A DNA stretch of 64,000 bases from assembly GCF_004339595.1 (NCBI RefSeq), contig NZ_SMFU01000011.1, positions 248,001-312,000 on the forward strand, given 5' to 3'. Positions 44,240 through 54,631 of this stretch are shown piece after piece (the stretch's first letter is position 1; each line of letters opens with the position of its first letter). Below the pieces are notes generated by a model that searched no databases, had not been told where the DNA came from, and was given only the letters and a program-made list of their open reading frames with translations. This DNA comes from Marinobacterium mangrovicola (lineage in GTDB: Bacteria > Pseudomonadota > Gammaproteobacteria > Pseudomonadales > Balneatricaceae). The translations under genes were made by a program, and so were the position numbers.

Positions 44240-45012
44240 GCCTGCTAGAAGTTGAAGATCTCGCCGTGCATTTCGGCGGTGTCAAAGCGGTGGATGGTGT
44301 CTCCTTTGCGGTGGATCAGGGCGAGGTGTTTGCCATCATCGGCCCGAACGGCGCCGGCAAGTCCACCATATTCAACCTGATCAGCCATATCTATCAGCCG
44401 ACGCGGGGCCGCATCTGTTTCGATGGTGCCGATATCACCGGCTCCAAACCCCAGGATATGGCCCGCCTCGGCATAGCGCGGACCTTTCAGAATATCGAGC
44501 TGTTCGACCACTCCACGGTGCTAGACAACCTGTTGATGGGGCGTCACACGCACCGTCAGTCCAACTTTATTCAGGACATCCTGTTTCTGCCCAGCGTGCG
44601 TCGCGAAGAGCGTCTGCATCGCGAGCGGGTAGAGGAGGTGATCGAGTTCCTGGAGCTTGAAGCCTATCGCAACAAGCGGATCGAGGGCTTGCCCTATGGC
44701 GTGCGCAAGATCGTCGAGATCGGTCGCGCCCTGGCGATCGGTCCCAAGCTGATTCTGCTGGACGAGCCCGCATCGGGGCTGTCGGTGGAAGAGACCCAGG
44801 ACGTGGCGTTCTGGATCGAGGATATGCGCCGCGATATGGGGCTGACGGTACTGATGGTCGAGCACGACATGGGACTGGTGTCCCAGGTGTGTGACCGGGT
44901 GCTGGCCGTGGCCAACGGCAAACCCCTGGCGCAGGGAACACCGCATGAAGTTCAGGCCGACCCTCATGTGCAGGCGGCTTATCTGGGTACTCCCGAGGAG
45001 GTGGCCGTATGA
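44236..45012 (+). CDS. livG: ABC transporter ATPase, LivG type
   Basis: A 258-residue ATP-binding subunit. Walker A is GPNGAGKST (about 36-44). The helical-domain motif GIARTFQNIELFDHSTVLDN is typical of LivG, and Walker B is LILLDEPASGL. The usual LSGGQ-like signature is altered: the segment before Walker B reads EGLPYGVRKIVEIGRAL, as in many LivG proteins. ATGA overlaps join it to livM and livF. Confidence 0.93.
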   Translation: MSLLEVEDLAVHFGGVKAVDGVSFAVDQGEVFAIIGPNGAGKSTIFNLISHIYQPTRGRICFDGADITGSKPQDMARLGIARTFQNIELFDHSTVLDNLLMGRHTHRQSNFIQDILFLPSVRREERLHRERVEEVIEFLELEAYRNKRIEGLPYGVRKIVEIGRALAIGPKLILLDEPASGLSVEETQDVAFWIEDMRRDMGLTVLMVEHDMGLVSQVCDRVLAVANGKPLAQGTPHEVQADPHVQAAYLGTPEEVAV

Positions 45013-45770
45013 CCGTGCTTTCCGTTCGCAACCTGGAAACCTTTTACGGCGCGATCATGGCGCTACGTGGCGTTTCCATCGACGTAAAACAGGGTGAGAT
45101 CGTCACCATTCTCGGCGCTAACGGCGCCGGCAAAACAACGCTGATGAAAACCATCGCCGGGCTCATGGAACCGGAGAAGGGCAGTATCGAGTTCAACGGC
45201 AACTCCATTTCCGGCCATGAACCGGACCGCGTCGTGGCGGAAGGTGTGGTGCTGGTGCCGGAGGGGCGGGAGGTTTTCCCCTATCTCACCATTGAGGAAA
45301 ACCTGCGCCTGGGCGCCCATACCCGGCGCGATAACTATGCCGAGGATCTGGAGCTGGTCTACAGCTACTTCCCGATCCTGAAAGAGCGGCGCAAGCAGTC
45401 CGCCGGATATCTCTCCGGTGGCCAGCAGCAAATGTTGGCAATCGGTCGCGGGCTGATGGCACGCCCGGCGCTGATGATGCTGGATGAGCCGAGCCTTGGG
45501 CTTTCCCCTCTGCTGACTCAGGAAATCTTCGACATCATCTCCCGGCTCAACGCGGAGCAGCAGGTCACCATGCTGCTGGTTGAGCAGAACGCTCATATCG
45601 CGCTGGCCACCGCCCATACCGGCTATGTGCTGGAGATGGGGCGCATCGTCATGGGGGGCTCCACCGAGAAGCTACGCGCCTCTGACGATATTCAGGAGTT
45701 CTACCTGGGGCGTTCGGAAGAGACCGAACGGGGACAGAAACGCTGGAAGAGAAGAAAAACATGGAGATGA
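45009..45770 (+). CDS. livF: ABC transporter ATPase, LivF type
   Basis: A 253-residue ATP-binding subunit. Walker A is GANGAGKTT, the signature is LSGGQQQML and Walker B is LMMLDEPSLGLSP. VPEGREVFPYLTIEENLRLG is the LivF block. It carries a basic tail (about 235-253) beyond the usual 235 residues. It ends just before the ligase start. Confidence 0.93.
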   Translation: MTVLSVRNLETFYGAIMALRGVSIDVKQGEIVTILGANGAGKTTLMKTIAGLMEPEKGSIEFNGNSISGHEPDRVVAEGVVLVPEGREVFPYLTIEENLRLGAHTRRDNYAEDLELVYSYFPILKERRKQSAGYLSGGQQQMLAIGRGLMARPALMMLDEPSLGLSPLLTQEIFDIISRLNAEQQVTMLLVEQNAHIALATAHTGYVLEMGRIVMGGSTEKLRASDDIQEFYLGRSEETERGQKRWKRRKTWR

Positions 45771-45775
45771 GCCGA

Positions 45776-47584
45776 ATGAACACCGATGACGTCATCAGCT
45801 TCGATGGCCATTCGACCATTGTCTCGCTCTGGGTCGCGCGCTGTGCCGAGTACGGTGAGCGGACCTGTCATCGCGAGAAAAAGCTGGGCATCTGGCACGC
45901 CTACTCCTGGCGTGAGTATTACGAAACCTCGAAAAAGATTGGTCTGGCGCTGCTGGAGTTGGGGGTTAAACCCTGCGAGCCGGTGCTGATTCTGGCCGAA
46001 GATCGTCGTGAGTGGCTCTATACCGATCTGGGCGCCGCGAGCATCGGCGGTATTCCTGCCGGTGTGTACACCACGGACAGCGCCAAGCAACTGGCTTACC
46101 TTGCCAACGACAGCGGCGCGCGGGTGCTGTTTGTCGAAGACGACGAGCAGCTCGATAAATGGTTGGAGTCCGCCGATCAGATGCCCGGCATCGAGCATGT
46201 GATTGTCTACGAACGGGAGGGGCTGGCAACTTTTTCGCACCCTAAGGTGCGCTTCTACGACGAGCTGCTGGCGCTGGGTGAAAATGCGCCGGACCAGGAC
46301 CGGTTCGAGCAGGCGTTGCAGAAGGTGCGTCCCGATGACCCTCGCATGATGATCTATACCTCGGGCACTACCGGCGCGCCGAAAGGGGCGATCCTGACCC
46401 ATCGCAATATGGTTTATCAGGTGCTTGCGGGGCTGGAACGGTTCAACTTCAAGGAAACCGACGAGCAGCTCTGCTTCCTGCCGCTATGCCATGTGCTTGA
46501 GCGCCTGGTCTCGGTGGATGCGCCCATTGCCAACGGTTCTACGGTCAATTTCGCCGAAAGCCCGGAAACCGTGTTCGAAAACATGCAGGAGGTGAGCCCG
46601 CATACCTTCGTGGGCGTGCCGCGTATCTGGGAGAAGATCTACTCCCGCGTGACGATCATGCGCTCCGATGCAGGCCCCATCGGTGTGCGCGCCTATGACT
46701 GGGCGTTCAATACCGGGATGCGCTACTCCCAGGCAGAAAATCCCTCTGTCGGACTGCGCCTGGCCAACCAGCTGGCGCAGTGGACGGTGTTGGGTAACCT
46801 GCGCCGCATGCTGGGTCTGGCCAATGCACGCCGTGTCGCCACCGGTGGTGCGCCCTCATCGCCGGACCTGATCCGCTGGTACGGCGCCCTCGGCGTGCCG
46901 ATGGTCGAGGCGTTCGGCATGACCGAGACCGGCGGTATCGCCACCGCCAATACGGTGGATGACAACCACATCACCACCGCCGGCAAGCCGCTGCCCGGAT
47001 CCGAACTGAAGATCGACGACAACGGCGAGCTGTTGATCAAAGGGCCGGGGATCTTCGCCAGCTACTGGAACAAACCGGAGAAAACGGCGGAAACCTTCAC
47101 CTCCGACGGTTGGTTGAAAACCGGCGATATCGGCAAGATCGATGAGCACGGTTGCCTGACCATCACCGGTCGAATCAAGGACGTGATCATCACCGCCGGT
47201 GGCAAGAACATCACCCCCACCGAGATCGAGTCGTCGCTGAAATTCAGCCCCTATATCTCGGATGCCGTGGTCATCGGCGACCAGCGCAAGTACCTCACCT
47301 GCCTGATCATGATCGACCAGGAAAACGTGGAGAAATTTGCTCAGGACCGCGCGATTCCGTTTTCCGACTTCGCCTCGCTGACCCGTGCTCAGGAGGTACT
47401 GGAGCTGATCCGTGAGGTGGTGACGACGGTGAACAAGGATTTTGCCCAGGTTGAGCAGATCAAGGATTTCCGCCTGATCGATCTGCTGCTGACCGCAGAA
47501 GACGAAGAGCTGACCCCGACCATGAAGCTCAAGCGCAGTTTCGTGAATGAGCGCCATAAGGCTCTCATCGACGATATGTACTGA
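45776..47584 (+). CDS. AMP-forming acyl-CoA synthetase (long-chain type)
   Basis: A 602-residue ligase of the FAA/FadD15-like group, which joins fatty or aryl-alkanoic acids to CoA. The P-loop is IYTSGTTGAPKGA, the adenylate motif GMTETGG, and LKTGDIGKIDEHGCL with ITAGGKNITPTEIE near the C-terminus. KLKRSFV near the end holds the catalytic lysine region. The ATG at 45776 has GGAGATGAG upstream; ATGs at 45761 and 45767 are alternatives. Lying between the permease and binding-protein genes, it probably activates the imported acid (import coupled to CoA trapping). Confidence 0.92.
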   Translation: MNTDDVISFDGHSTIVSLWVARCAEYGERTCHREKKLGIWHAYSWREYYETSKKIGLALLELGVKPCEPVLILAEDRREWLYTDLGAASIGGIPAGVYTTDSAKQLAYLANDSGARVLFVEDDEQLDKWLESADQMPGIEHVIVYEREGLATFSHPKVRFYDELLALGENAPDQDRFEQALQKVRPDDPRMMIYTSGTTGAPKGAILTHRNMVYQVLAGLERFNFKETDEQLCFLPLCHVLERLVSVDAPIANGSTVNFAESPETVFENMQEVSPHTFVGVPRIWEKIYSRVTIMRSDAGPIGVRAYDWAFNTGMRYSQAENPSVGLRLANQLAQWTVLGNLRRMLGLANARRVATGGAPSSPDLIRWYGALGVPMVEAFGMTETGGIATANTVDDNHITTAGKPLPGSELKIDDNGELLIKGPGIFASYWNKPEKTAETFTSDGWLKTGDIGKIDEHGCLTITGRIKDVIITAGGKNITPTEIESSLKFSPYISDAVVIGDQRKYLTCLIMIDQENVEKFAQDRAIPFSDFASLTRAQEVLELIREVVTTVNKDFAQVEQIKDFRLIDLLLTAEDEELTPTMKLKRSFVNERHKALIDDMY

Positions 47585-47615
47585 TCTGTTGAAGATCTAA
47601 CTTGTGGAGATAACG

Positions 47616-48785
47616 ATGAAAAATAAGAAAATCAAAGCATTGTTCCTGGCGACCTCTTTGTTCGCGACGCCGCTGATGGCCGCCACCCAGGGCGTGTCTG
47701 ACGACGAAGTGAAGATCGGTGGTGCGCTGGACCTGTCCGGTATTTTTGCCCCCTTCTCGGTACCGGCTGCCGCCGCTGCCAACGCCTACTTCGATGAGGT
47801 CAACGCCAACGGCGGTGTGCACGGTCGCAAAATCAACTACATCGTCGAAGATCATGGCTACCAGGTGCCTCGTGCAGCCCAGGCCGCGAACAAGCTGATC
47901 AACCGCGACCAGGTGTTTGCGATGTTGCTCAACATGGGCACGCCGCAAAACCTGGCCATGTTTAAGCTGATGGGGCCCAAGGGGATTCCCAATCTGTCAC
48001 CGATCACCAATGCGCGCCAGATGGTCGAGCCGCCGGAGCCGTGGAAATTTGCCGCGGCGTCCTCTTACTACGAGGCGGTGACCGCGGGTATGAACTACCT
48101 GGTGGAAAACGAAGGCACCAAGAGAGTCTGCCTGATGATTCTGCCCACCGATTTCGGTTCCGAGATCGAGGCGCGGGTTCAGGAGATGGCCGATGCGGGC
48201 AGCATCGAACTGGGCGTGAAGATCGGTCACAAGCCGGACGAAAGCGACTTTACCGGTGCCCTTGGCAAGGTGAAGAGCGCCGGCTGCGACACCGTCGGTC
48301 TGGCCCTGGGGGTTTCGCAAACCATCAATGCCATCTCCACTGCACGCAAGCTGGGCATGGATGATCTGAAGTTCTACGTCTCAGCCGCCGGGTTCCACAC
48401 CGTGCTGGCTAAGGGGCTGATGCAGCAGGGCGTCACCGGCGGCGTCTTTGCCGGAGCCGGTACCCAGGATCTGGAAGCACGCGTCAATGAACCCGCCGTG
48501 GCGGAATGGATGGAGCAGTACAAGAAAGCCACTGGCGAGGATTTCCCCGGCACTGGCGCGATTCTCGGTCGTTCCGCGGCTGAACTGCTTTACCGGGCGC
48601 TGGAAGCAGCAGGCCCGGATCTGACCCATGAATCCTTCATCGCCGCGATGGAGAGTCTCGATTACGACGACGAGATCTCGGGCAATCACGTGGACTTCTC
48701 CACTACAGACCATGTGGGTGCCGATGAGGTGTTTATCTCCCGCATCGATAACGGTTCCTGGGTGTTGGTGGACACCATTCGTTAA
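47616..48785 (+). CDS. ABC transporter substrate-binding protein, LivJ type
   Basis: A 389-residue periplasmic protein with a signal peptide (MKNKKIKALFLATSLFATPL, cleavage near MAA-TQ). DDEVKIGGALDLSGIFAPFS opens the first lobe of the periplasmic-binding fold type I. Its place in the operon makes it the receptor of the LivHMGF importer. TGGAGATAACG precedes the ATG. Substrate unknown. Confidence 0.9.
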   Translation: MKNKKIKALFLATSLFATPLMAATQGVSDDEVKIGGALDLSGIFAPFSVPAAAAANAYFDEVNANGGVHGRKINYIVEDHGYQVPRAAQAANKLINRDQVFAMLLNMGTPQNLAMFKLMGPKGIPNLSPITNARQMVEPPEPWKFAAASSYYEAVTAGMNYLVENEGTKRVCLMILPTDFGSEIEARVQEMADAGSIELGVKIGHKPDESDFTGALGKVKSAGCDTVGLALGVSQTINAISTARKLGMDDLKFYVSAAGFHTVLAKGLMQQGVTGGVFAGAGTQDLEARVNEPAVAEWMEQYKKATGEDFPGTGAILGRSAAELLYRALEAAGPDLTHESFIAAMESLDYDDEISGNHVDFSTTDHVGADEVFISRIDNGSWVLVDTIR

Positions 48786-48888
48786 GTCTCAACAGGGCGG
48801 ATGGGGCGTTGCCGCGCTTCATCCTCTCCTGCAGGGAAAGCATTCAATTGAGCAAGCCCGTTAAGTAAGCAAGTCAGCGGAGGTCAGC

Positions 48889-50052
48889 ATGTTAAAGCGC
48901 ACTCTTTATAACGAAGAACACGAGATGTTTCGGGACGCAGTCCGGGCCTGGGCAAAAAAGGAGGTTTTCCCCCATCTGGAAGCCTGGAATGAGGCCGGTT
49001 GTGTCAGTCGTGAAGTGTGGCGCAAGGCGGGCGAGGAGGGGTATCTCTGCATGTACGCCGATGAGAAATACGGCGGGCTGGGTATCGACGATTTTCGTTA
49101 CGACATGATTTTGCTGGAAGAGCTCAGTTCACGCGCTTCGGGCCTTTTTCTCGGCCTGCATAACCGTATTGTCGGCCCTTATCTGCAGCATTTCGCCACT
49201 GAGGAGCAGCGCGCCCGCTTTATGCCGGGTGTGGTTTCCGGCGAGACCATTCTGGCCATCGGCATGACCGAACCCGGCACCGGGTCGGACCTGGCCGGTA
49301 TCAAAACCCGGGCCGTGGACATGGGCGATCACTGGCTACTGAACGGCTCGAAAACCTACATTTCAAACGGTCTGCTGGCGGACCTGGTACTGGTGGCCGC
49401 GCGCACGAATCCCGAATCCAGCCACGAGATCGGCCTGTTCTGGGTCGAAGGCGATATGCCGGGCTTCAGCCGCGGCCGCAAGCTTAAGAAGCTGGGCCTG
49501 GACAGTCAGGATACGGCGGAGCTGTTCTTTGATGACGTAAAGATCCCCAAGGAAAACGTGCTCGGCGATCCCGTTAAGGGTTTTACAACCATGATGCTCA
49601 ATCTGGCAGAAGAGCGGCTGCAGGGCGCCGTCGGTTTTGCGGCCCGCGCCGAACACGCCTTTGAACTGACCCTGGAGTTTATTACCGAGCGCCAGGCGTT
49701 TGGCCAGCCGGTCGGCACCTTCCAGAACTCCCGCTTCAAGATGGCTTCCATGCGCACCGAAATCGATGCCGCCTGGGCGTTCACCGATCACTGTGCCAAG
49801 GCGCACATGAACGGCGAGTTGAGTGCCGAGATGGCGGCGGAAGTAAAGCTGTTTACCTCGGATGTGGAGGCGCGTGTGGTGGATGAATGTCTGCAGCTCC
49901 ACGGCGGTGCCGGATTTATGGACGAGTACGAAATATCCCGGCTGTATCGCGATGCCCGCGTTAGTCGGATCTACGGAGGGACCTCGGAAATCATGCGCGA
50001 AATCATCGGCCGCGGCCTTGGCCTTGGCGAACCGCGGCGAAAAACGGGCTGA
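48889..50052 (+). CDS. Acyl-CoA dehydrogenase (long-chain/isovaleryl-like group)
   Basis: A 387-residue FAD enzyme that makes the first double bond in beta-oxidation. Motifs are IGMTEPGTGSDLAGI (FAD and substrate loop), the ERQAFGQPVGTFQ segment and the C-terminal RIYGGTSEIMREI. At the place of the medium-chain catalytic glutamate (YEGT) it has glycine (YGGT), as in long-chain and isovaleryl dehydrogenases whose base sits elsewhere. GGAGGTCAGC precedes the ATG. Confidence 0.92.
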   Translation: MLKRTLYNEEHEMFRDAVRAWAKKEVFPHLEAWNEAGCVSREVWRKAGEEGYLCMYADEKYGGLGIDDFRYDMILLEELSSRASGLFLGLHNRIVGPYLQHFATEEQRARFMPGVVSGETILAIGMTEPGTGSDLAGIKTRAVDMGDHWLLNGSKTYISNGLLADLVLVAARTNPESSHEIGLFWVEGDMPGFSRGRKLKKLGLDSQDTAELFFDDVKIPKENVLGDPVKGFTTMMLNLAEERLQGAVGFAARAEHAFELTLEFITERQAFGQPVGTFQNSRFKMASMRTEIDAAWAFTDHCAKAHMNGELSAEMAAEVKLFTSDVEARVVDECLQLHGGAGFMDEYEISRLYRDARVSRIYGGTSEIMREIIGRGLGLGEPRRKTG

Positions 50053-50131
50053 TAGCAGCCGATCGAATTATTGACGGCCTGCGGCCTCAGGTCAGGCGGG
50101 CTGAACAAATTTATAGCAGGAGAAGCAACAG

Positions 50132-52294
50132 ATGAGTGTTGAAACTTACGTGCGCCTTGAAGCGATAGAAGATGGATTGTATCGGCTGGTGCTGGATTTT
50201 CCGGATGCGCCGTTGAACGTACTCGGACGCAAGGCAACCAACGCCCTGGCAGAGGCCGTGGCTAATCTGCCTACCGACAAGATCCGAGGTCTGCTGGTGG
50301 TCAGCACCAAGCGAGGCTTCGTTGCCGGTGCGGATATTACCGAATTTTGTGAGTCCTTCTCCAAGGGCACCAGCGAACTGTTCGATTACGCCATGGTGGG
50401 TCAGGGGGCGTTGAACGGTATCGAGGATCTGCCTTGCCCGACCATCAGCGTGGTCCGCGGCGAAGCGCTCGGCGGCGGTCTGGAAGTGGCGCTGTCTACG
50501 GACCTGCGTATCTTCAGCAAAAACGCCAAGGTCGGCCTGCCCGAGGTCAATCTTGGCATTATGCCGGGCTGGGGCGGCTCTATCCGTCTACCGCGTCTGA
50601 TCGGTGTCGATAACGCCATGCAGTGGATGCTGCAGGGGCGTCCGATGAAAGCCGACGAAGCACTGCGGGTGGGCGTTGCCAATGCGGTTGTCGATGATGC
50701 TGATCTGGAGACAGCAGCGCTGGAGATGCTCAAGAGCGCCGTGGCCGGCGATATCGACTACCGTTCCCATCGGGCCAAGAAGCTGATGCCGCTGGCGATC
50801 AGCGATCATGAACTGGAGATGGCGCTTACCGCATCCGAGGGGATGTTCGGTAACCCCAAGGTTGACCAGTACCCGGCGCCGGCGCGTATCACCCGGTCGG
50901 TGCGCAAAAGCACCCGTATGCAAAGAGAAGACGCGCAGCACCAGGAGGACAGCGACTTTATCGAGCTGGCGGCGACGCCGACGGCAAAAAGTCTGATCAA
51001 TCTGTTCATGAGCAACCAGGCGCTGCGCCGTGAAAACAAGTCCTATGCCGAGGGTAGCGCGGCACCGGCCAAGGCAGCGGTGCTGGGTGCCGGCATCATG
51101 GGCGGCGGTGTCGCCTACCAGAGTGCTTCCACCGGCACGCCGATCCTGATGAAGGATATTAGCGATGGCGCCATCGAAGCGGGGCTGAAAGAATCCGACC
51201 GGCTGATGCTCGGCCAGGTGATGCGCGGGCGCATGAAACCCGAGGATGCGCTGAAAACCTGCCGTCGCATCGAGCCACGTCTCGATTACTACGGTTTCGA
51301 CAGCGCCGATTTTGTGGTGGAAGCGGTGGTGGAAAATCTAAATGTGAAACGTGCGGTGCTGGCGGAGGTGGAACAGCAGGTGGGCGAAGCCACGGTGCTG
51401 GCGACCAACACCTCGACACTGACCGTGAAGGAGATGCAGGACGCCGTGCAGCGACCGGAGAACCTCTGCGGCATGCACTTCTTCAACCCGGTACACCGCA
51501 TGCCGCTGGTTGAGATCGTCAAGGGTGAACTGACCTCTGATGAAACCGTCTCCCGAGCGGTCAGCTACGCCCTGGCGATGAAAAAACTGCCGATCGTGGT
51601 CAAGGACTGCTCCGGCTTTCTGGTGAACCGCATCCTCTTCGCCTACACCCGCGCATTCTTTGAACTGGTCAACGAAGGTGTCGACTTCAGCCGTATCGAC
51701 CGACTGATGGAGAAGTTCGGCTGGCCCATGGGACCTGCGGCCCTGAACGATATGGTCGGGATGGATACCTGTGTGCACGCATCCAAAATCGTTGGTGATG
51801 CCTACCCGGATCGTATGAGCGATTTCCGCAATGCCGCGGACCTGCTGCTGGAGGCCGGGCGTCTGGGGCAGAAGAGCGGTGCCGGCTTCTATCGTTATGA
51901 GCTCGATAAAAAGGGCAAGCCGAAGAAAAAGGCAGACCCGGAGGTCGGTTCGATTCTTGCGCCGCTGGTGACTCAGGGGACAGAACTGAGCGATCAGCAG
52001 GTCGTCGATCGGATGATGCTGCCGTTCTGTTTTGAAGCCGCGCGCTGTCTGGAGGAAAAGGTGGCCAGCAGTGCTGGCGCTATCGATACGGCGCTGGTGA
52101 ATGGCCTGGGCTTCCCGCGTCACTTGGGCGGAGTCTTCGGCTATATGGATCAGCTGGGCGCCGCCAAGTTGGTCGAACTGTCCGAGCAGTACCAGCATCT
52201 GGGCCTGGCCTACCAGCCACCTGCGAGTGTGATCGAGATGGCGACAGACAATAAGAGCTTTTACCCCTTTTCCACCGCTGTAGCGCAGCACTGA
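50132..52294 (+). CDS. fadB: Fatty oxidation complex alpha subunit (enoyl-CoA hydratase/3-hydroxyacyl-CoA dehydrogenase)
   Basis: A 720-residue two-function enzyme. The crotonase domain (about 1-190) keeps both catalytic glutamates, E118 (GGGLEVAL) and E138 (GLPEVNLG). The dehydrogenase begins at about 310 with [17 protein letters not shown] and carries the active-site [19 protein letters not shown]-terminal dehydrogenase repeat follows. It should hydrate enoyl-CoA and oxidise the L-3-hydroxyacyl-CoA. AGGAGAAG precedes the ATG; the thiolase starts 11 bases after. Confidence 0.93.
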   Translation: MSVETYVRLEAIEDGLYRLVLDFPDAPLNVLGRKATNALAEAVANLPTDKIRGLLVVSTKRGFVAGADITEFCESFSKGTSELFDYAMVGQGALNGIEDLPCPTISVVRGEALGGGLEVALSTDLRIFSKNAKVGLPEVNLGIMPGWGGSIRLPRLIGVDNAMQWMLQGRPMKADEALRVGVANAVVDDADLETAALEMLKSAVAGDIDYRSHRAKKLMPLAISDHELEMALTASEGMFGNPKVDQYPAPARITRSVRKSTRMQREDAQHQEDSDFIELAATPTAKSLINLFMSNQALRRENKSYAEGSAAPAKAAVLGAGIMGGGVAYQSASTGTPILMKDISDGAIEAGLKESDRLMLGQVMRGRMKPEDALKTCRRIEPRLDYYGFDSADFVVEAVVENLNVKRAVLAEVEQQVGEATVLATNTSTLTVKEMQDAVQRPENLCGMHFFNPVHRMPLVEIVKGELTSDETVSRAVSYALAMKKLPIVVKDCSGFLVNRILFAYTRAFFELVNEGVDFSRIDRLMEKFGWPMGPAALNDMVGMDTCVHASKIVGDAYPDRMSDFRNAADLLLEAGRLGQKSGAGFYRYELDKKGKPKKKADPEVGSILAPLVTQGTELSDQQVVDRMMLPFCFEAARCLEEKVASSAGAIDTALVNGLGFPRHLGGVFGYMDQLGAAKLVELSEQYQHLGLAYQPPASVIEMATDNKSFYPFSTAVAQH

Positions 52295-52304
52295 GGAGCC
52301 AGTC

Positions 52305-53489
52305 ATGAGCAAAGATTTTAAAGATACCGATGTTGTCATTGTCGACGCTGCACGCACCGCCATGGGGCGCTCCAAGGGTGGTGTATTCCGTAACGTACGC
52401 GCGGACAGCCTGTCCGCACGCCTGGTTGAGGGTGTGCTGGCGCGTAACCCCTCCTTTGATGTGGAACGGGTGGAGGATCTGATCTGGGGCTGTGTGAACC
52501 AGACCAAGGAGCAGGGGCTGAACGTTGCCAAGGGTGTGGCGACCCTTGCCGGACTGCCGGCCGGCATCGCGGCGCAAACCGTCAACCGCCTCTGTGGTTC
52601 TTCCATGGCGGCGCTGCACACGGCGGCGGTCTCGATCAAGGCGGGCATGGGCGACAGCTTTATCGTCGGCGGTGTTGAGCACATCGGTCATATTCCGATG
52701 TTGCACGGTATGGAGCTGAACCCGGAGCTGAGCCGGACGATCTCCACTTACTCGATGAATATGGGACTCACCGCCGAAGCCCTGGGTCGTGAATACGATA
52801 TCAGCCGCGAAATGCAGGATCAGTTCGCTTACCGTTCACAGCATCTTGCCTGGGAAGCCACCGAGCAGGGGCGCTTCAGCAAGGAGCTGATCGCGGTAGA
52901 GGGACATGATGCCAAGGGCAACCTGATCGGCGTTAAACAGGATGAGGTGATTCGTTCTGATGTATCGCTTGATGGTCTGGCTGGTCTGCCGTCGGTGTTC
53001 ATTCCGAAAGTGGGTACCGTCACGGCAGGTAATGCGTCGGCTATTGCCGATGGCGCATCGATGATGCTGGTGATGTCCGGGGCTGCCGCCCGCGCGGCGG
53101 GTATCGACCCGATGGCGCGCATTCTCTCCATGGCCACGGTTGGCTGCGAAGCGGCCATCATGGGTATAGGCCCGGTGCCGGCGACTCATAAGGCGCTGGA
53201 GCGTGCCGGTTTGACAATCGATGATATCGAGGTAGTTGAGCTCAACGAGGCGTTCGCCGCTCAGGGCCTGGCCGTTGTGAAGGCGCTGGGGCTGATCGAT
53301 CAGGTAGATGAGAAGGTCAACCTCAACGGCGGGGCGATCGCGCTGGGCCATCCCTTTGGCTGCTCAGGCACCCGTATTTCCGCCACGCTGCTGAATGCGA
53401 TGGAGCAAAAGGGCGCCAGTGTCGGCCTCGCCACCATGTGTATCGGTATGGGACAGGGGATATCAACCATCTTCGAGCGGCTGAACTGA
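52305..53489 (+). CDS. fadA: Acetyl-CoA C-acyltransferase (3-ketoacyl-CoA thiolase)
   Basis: A 394-residue thiolase that ends the beta-oxidation round by releasing acetyl-CoA. The nucleophile is C97 ([10 protein letters not shown]), the histidine is in [14 protein letters not shown] and the second cysteine in [19 protein letters not shown] is the usual NEAF block. It follows fadB as in fadBA operons. Confidence 0.95.
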   Translation: MSKDFKDTDVVIVDAARTAMGRSKGGVFRNVRADSLSARLVEGVLARNPSFDVERVEDLIWGCVNQTKEQGLNVAKGVATLAGLPAGIAAQTVNRLCGSSMAALHTAAVSIKAGMGDSFIVGGVEHIGHIPMLHGMELNPELSRTISTYSMNMGLTAEALGREYDISREMQDQFAYRSQHLAWEATEQGRFSKELIAVEGHDAKGNLIGVKQDEVIRSDVSLDGLAGLPSVFIPKVGTVTAGNASAIADGASMMLVMSGAAARAAGIDPMARILSMATVGCEAAIMGIGPVPATHKALERAGLTIDDIEVVELNEAFAAQGLAVVKALGLIDQVDEKVNLNGGAIALGHPFGCSGTRISATLLNAMEQKGASVGLATMCIGMGQGISTIFERLN

Positions 53490-53526
53490 TGTCGCTCTGA
53501 CACTGGGTTGTTATTCTGCTTCCTGT

Positions 53527-53559
53527 CGGGCACGACGCGTTTATCTGGCGCCGTGCCCG
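53527..53559. other. Stem-loop after the thiolase gene
   Basis: CGGGCACG (53527-53534) pairs with CGTGCCCG (53552-53559) over a 17-base loop. No T-run follows, so it may stabilise the transcript end or be a weak terminator. Confidence 0.35.
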
Positions 53560-53630
53560 GCTAAGTTAGAAAGACATCCAAGAGAATGGTGAAAAGAGGG
53601 GGCTCGAAGCCCTCCAGAAAGGGAGGTTCT

Positions 53631-54188
53631 ATGCCCGGCAGTTTGGAGAATACAAAACGGACCTTGGTGCATAACCGCAATATCGATGTGCGCGGATATA
53701 TTCGTGAGGATGGTCTCTGGGAGGTGGAGGCGGTGCTGGGCGATACCAAAAGCCATATCATCAGCCTACCCGATCGCGGGGATATTCCAGTGGGTGAGCA
53801 CCTTCATTACATGAGCCTGGCGCTGGCGCTGGATGAAAGCCTGACTATTAAAGAGGTCCGGGCCAGAATGGAGGATACCCCTCATGCGGATTGCCCGGGG
53901 GCAGAAAGGTCGTATCAGGCACTTGTCGGTGTGCGGATCGGCTCGGGCTGGCTCGATGAAGCCAAGGCTGCAATTGGGCGAGTAGCAGGCTGTACTCATC
54001 TGACCGAGCTTTTACCGGTGCTCGCTACTGCGGCGATTCAGACCATTCATGGTTATAAACTTCAGCATATCGAGGGCTTTGGGCGCACGGAGAAGGATAA
54101 GCAGCGGATGCTGAATTCATGTTTCGGCTTTAGGCAAGAGGGGCGTGCGGTCGCTCATATCTGGCCTGATAGTAAGCAGGGTGAGTGA
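53631..54188 (+). CDS. DUF2889 family protein
   Basis: A 185-residue protein matching DUF2889: RNIDVRGYIREDGLWEVEA near the start, then LTIKEVRARMEDTPHADCP and a C-terminal half with THLTELLPVLATAAIQTI. Such genes recur next to aromatic and steroid CoA pathway genes, but no activity is established that I know of. GGGAGG precedes the ATG at 53631; an in-frame ATG at 53586 is weaker. Confidence 0.85.
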   Translation: MPGSLENTKRTLVHNRNIDVRGYIREDGLWEVEAVLGDTKSHIISLPDRGDIPVGEHLHYMSLALALDESLTIKEVRARMEDTPHADCPGAERSYQALVGVRIGSGWLDEAKAAIGRVAGCTHLTELLPVLATAAIQTIHGYKLQHIEGFGRTEKDKQRMLNSCFGFRQEGRAVAHIWPDSKQGE

Positions 54189-54226
54189 GCCACCGCTACT
54201 GCCGAGGCAAAATCTATTCGCCCCGG

Positions 54227-54628
54227 TTAAATCGCAACCAGGGCTTCGCCCACGAGGGTCGCTGTGCCATCGGCCTTCACGGCGCGAATCTCCACGCGGG
54301 CACACCGCTCATCGTTTATCTGAATCAGCTCCACCACTGATCCCATGCAGGTCACCACATCCTGGAGGTGAGTGATGGCCGTGAAGCGTGCGCTGAACTT
54401 GCGGATCCTTGCCTGTGGTTTCCATTGGGTCAGTAATCGCCCCAGGTAACCCATGGACAGCATCCCGTGGGCAAATACATCCGGCATGCCAGCGCCCTTG
54501 GCGAAGTCGCTGTCGATATGAATCGGGTTATGGTCGCCGGATGCGCCAGCGTACAGCGCCAGTGTGGAACGCGTTATGGGAGGAAGTTGCAACGGTGGGA
54601 TTTCGGTGCCTACTCGAATATCAGCCAT
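54227..54628 (-). CDS. MaoC-like (R)-specific enoyl-CoA hydratase, catalytic half
   Basis: A 133-residue single hot-dog domain. The hydratase motif is complete: YAGASGDHNPIHID supplies D32 and H37, followed by MPDVFAHGMLSMGYLGR. It probably pairs with the preceding MaoC-like protein, whose motif is degenerate. GGAGAGC precedes the ATG. Confidence 0.9.
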   Translation of the reverse strand: MADIRVGTEIPPLQLPPITRSTLALYAGASGDHNPIHIDSDFAKGAGMPDVFAHGMLSMGYLGRLLTQWKPQARIRKFSARFTAITHLQDVVTCMGSVVELIQINDERCARVEIRAVKADGTATLVGEALVAI

Positions 54629-54631
54629 GGG

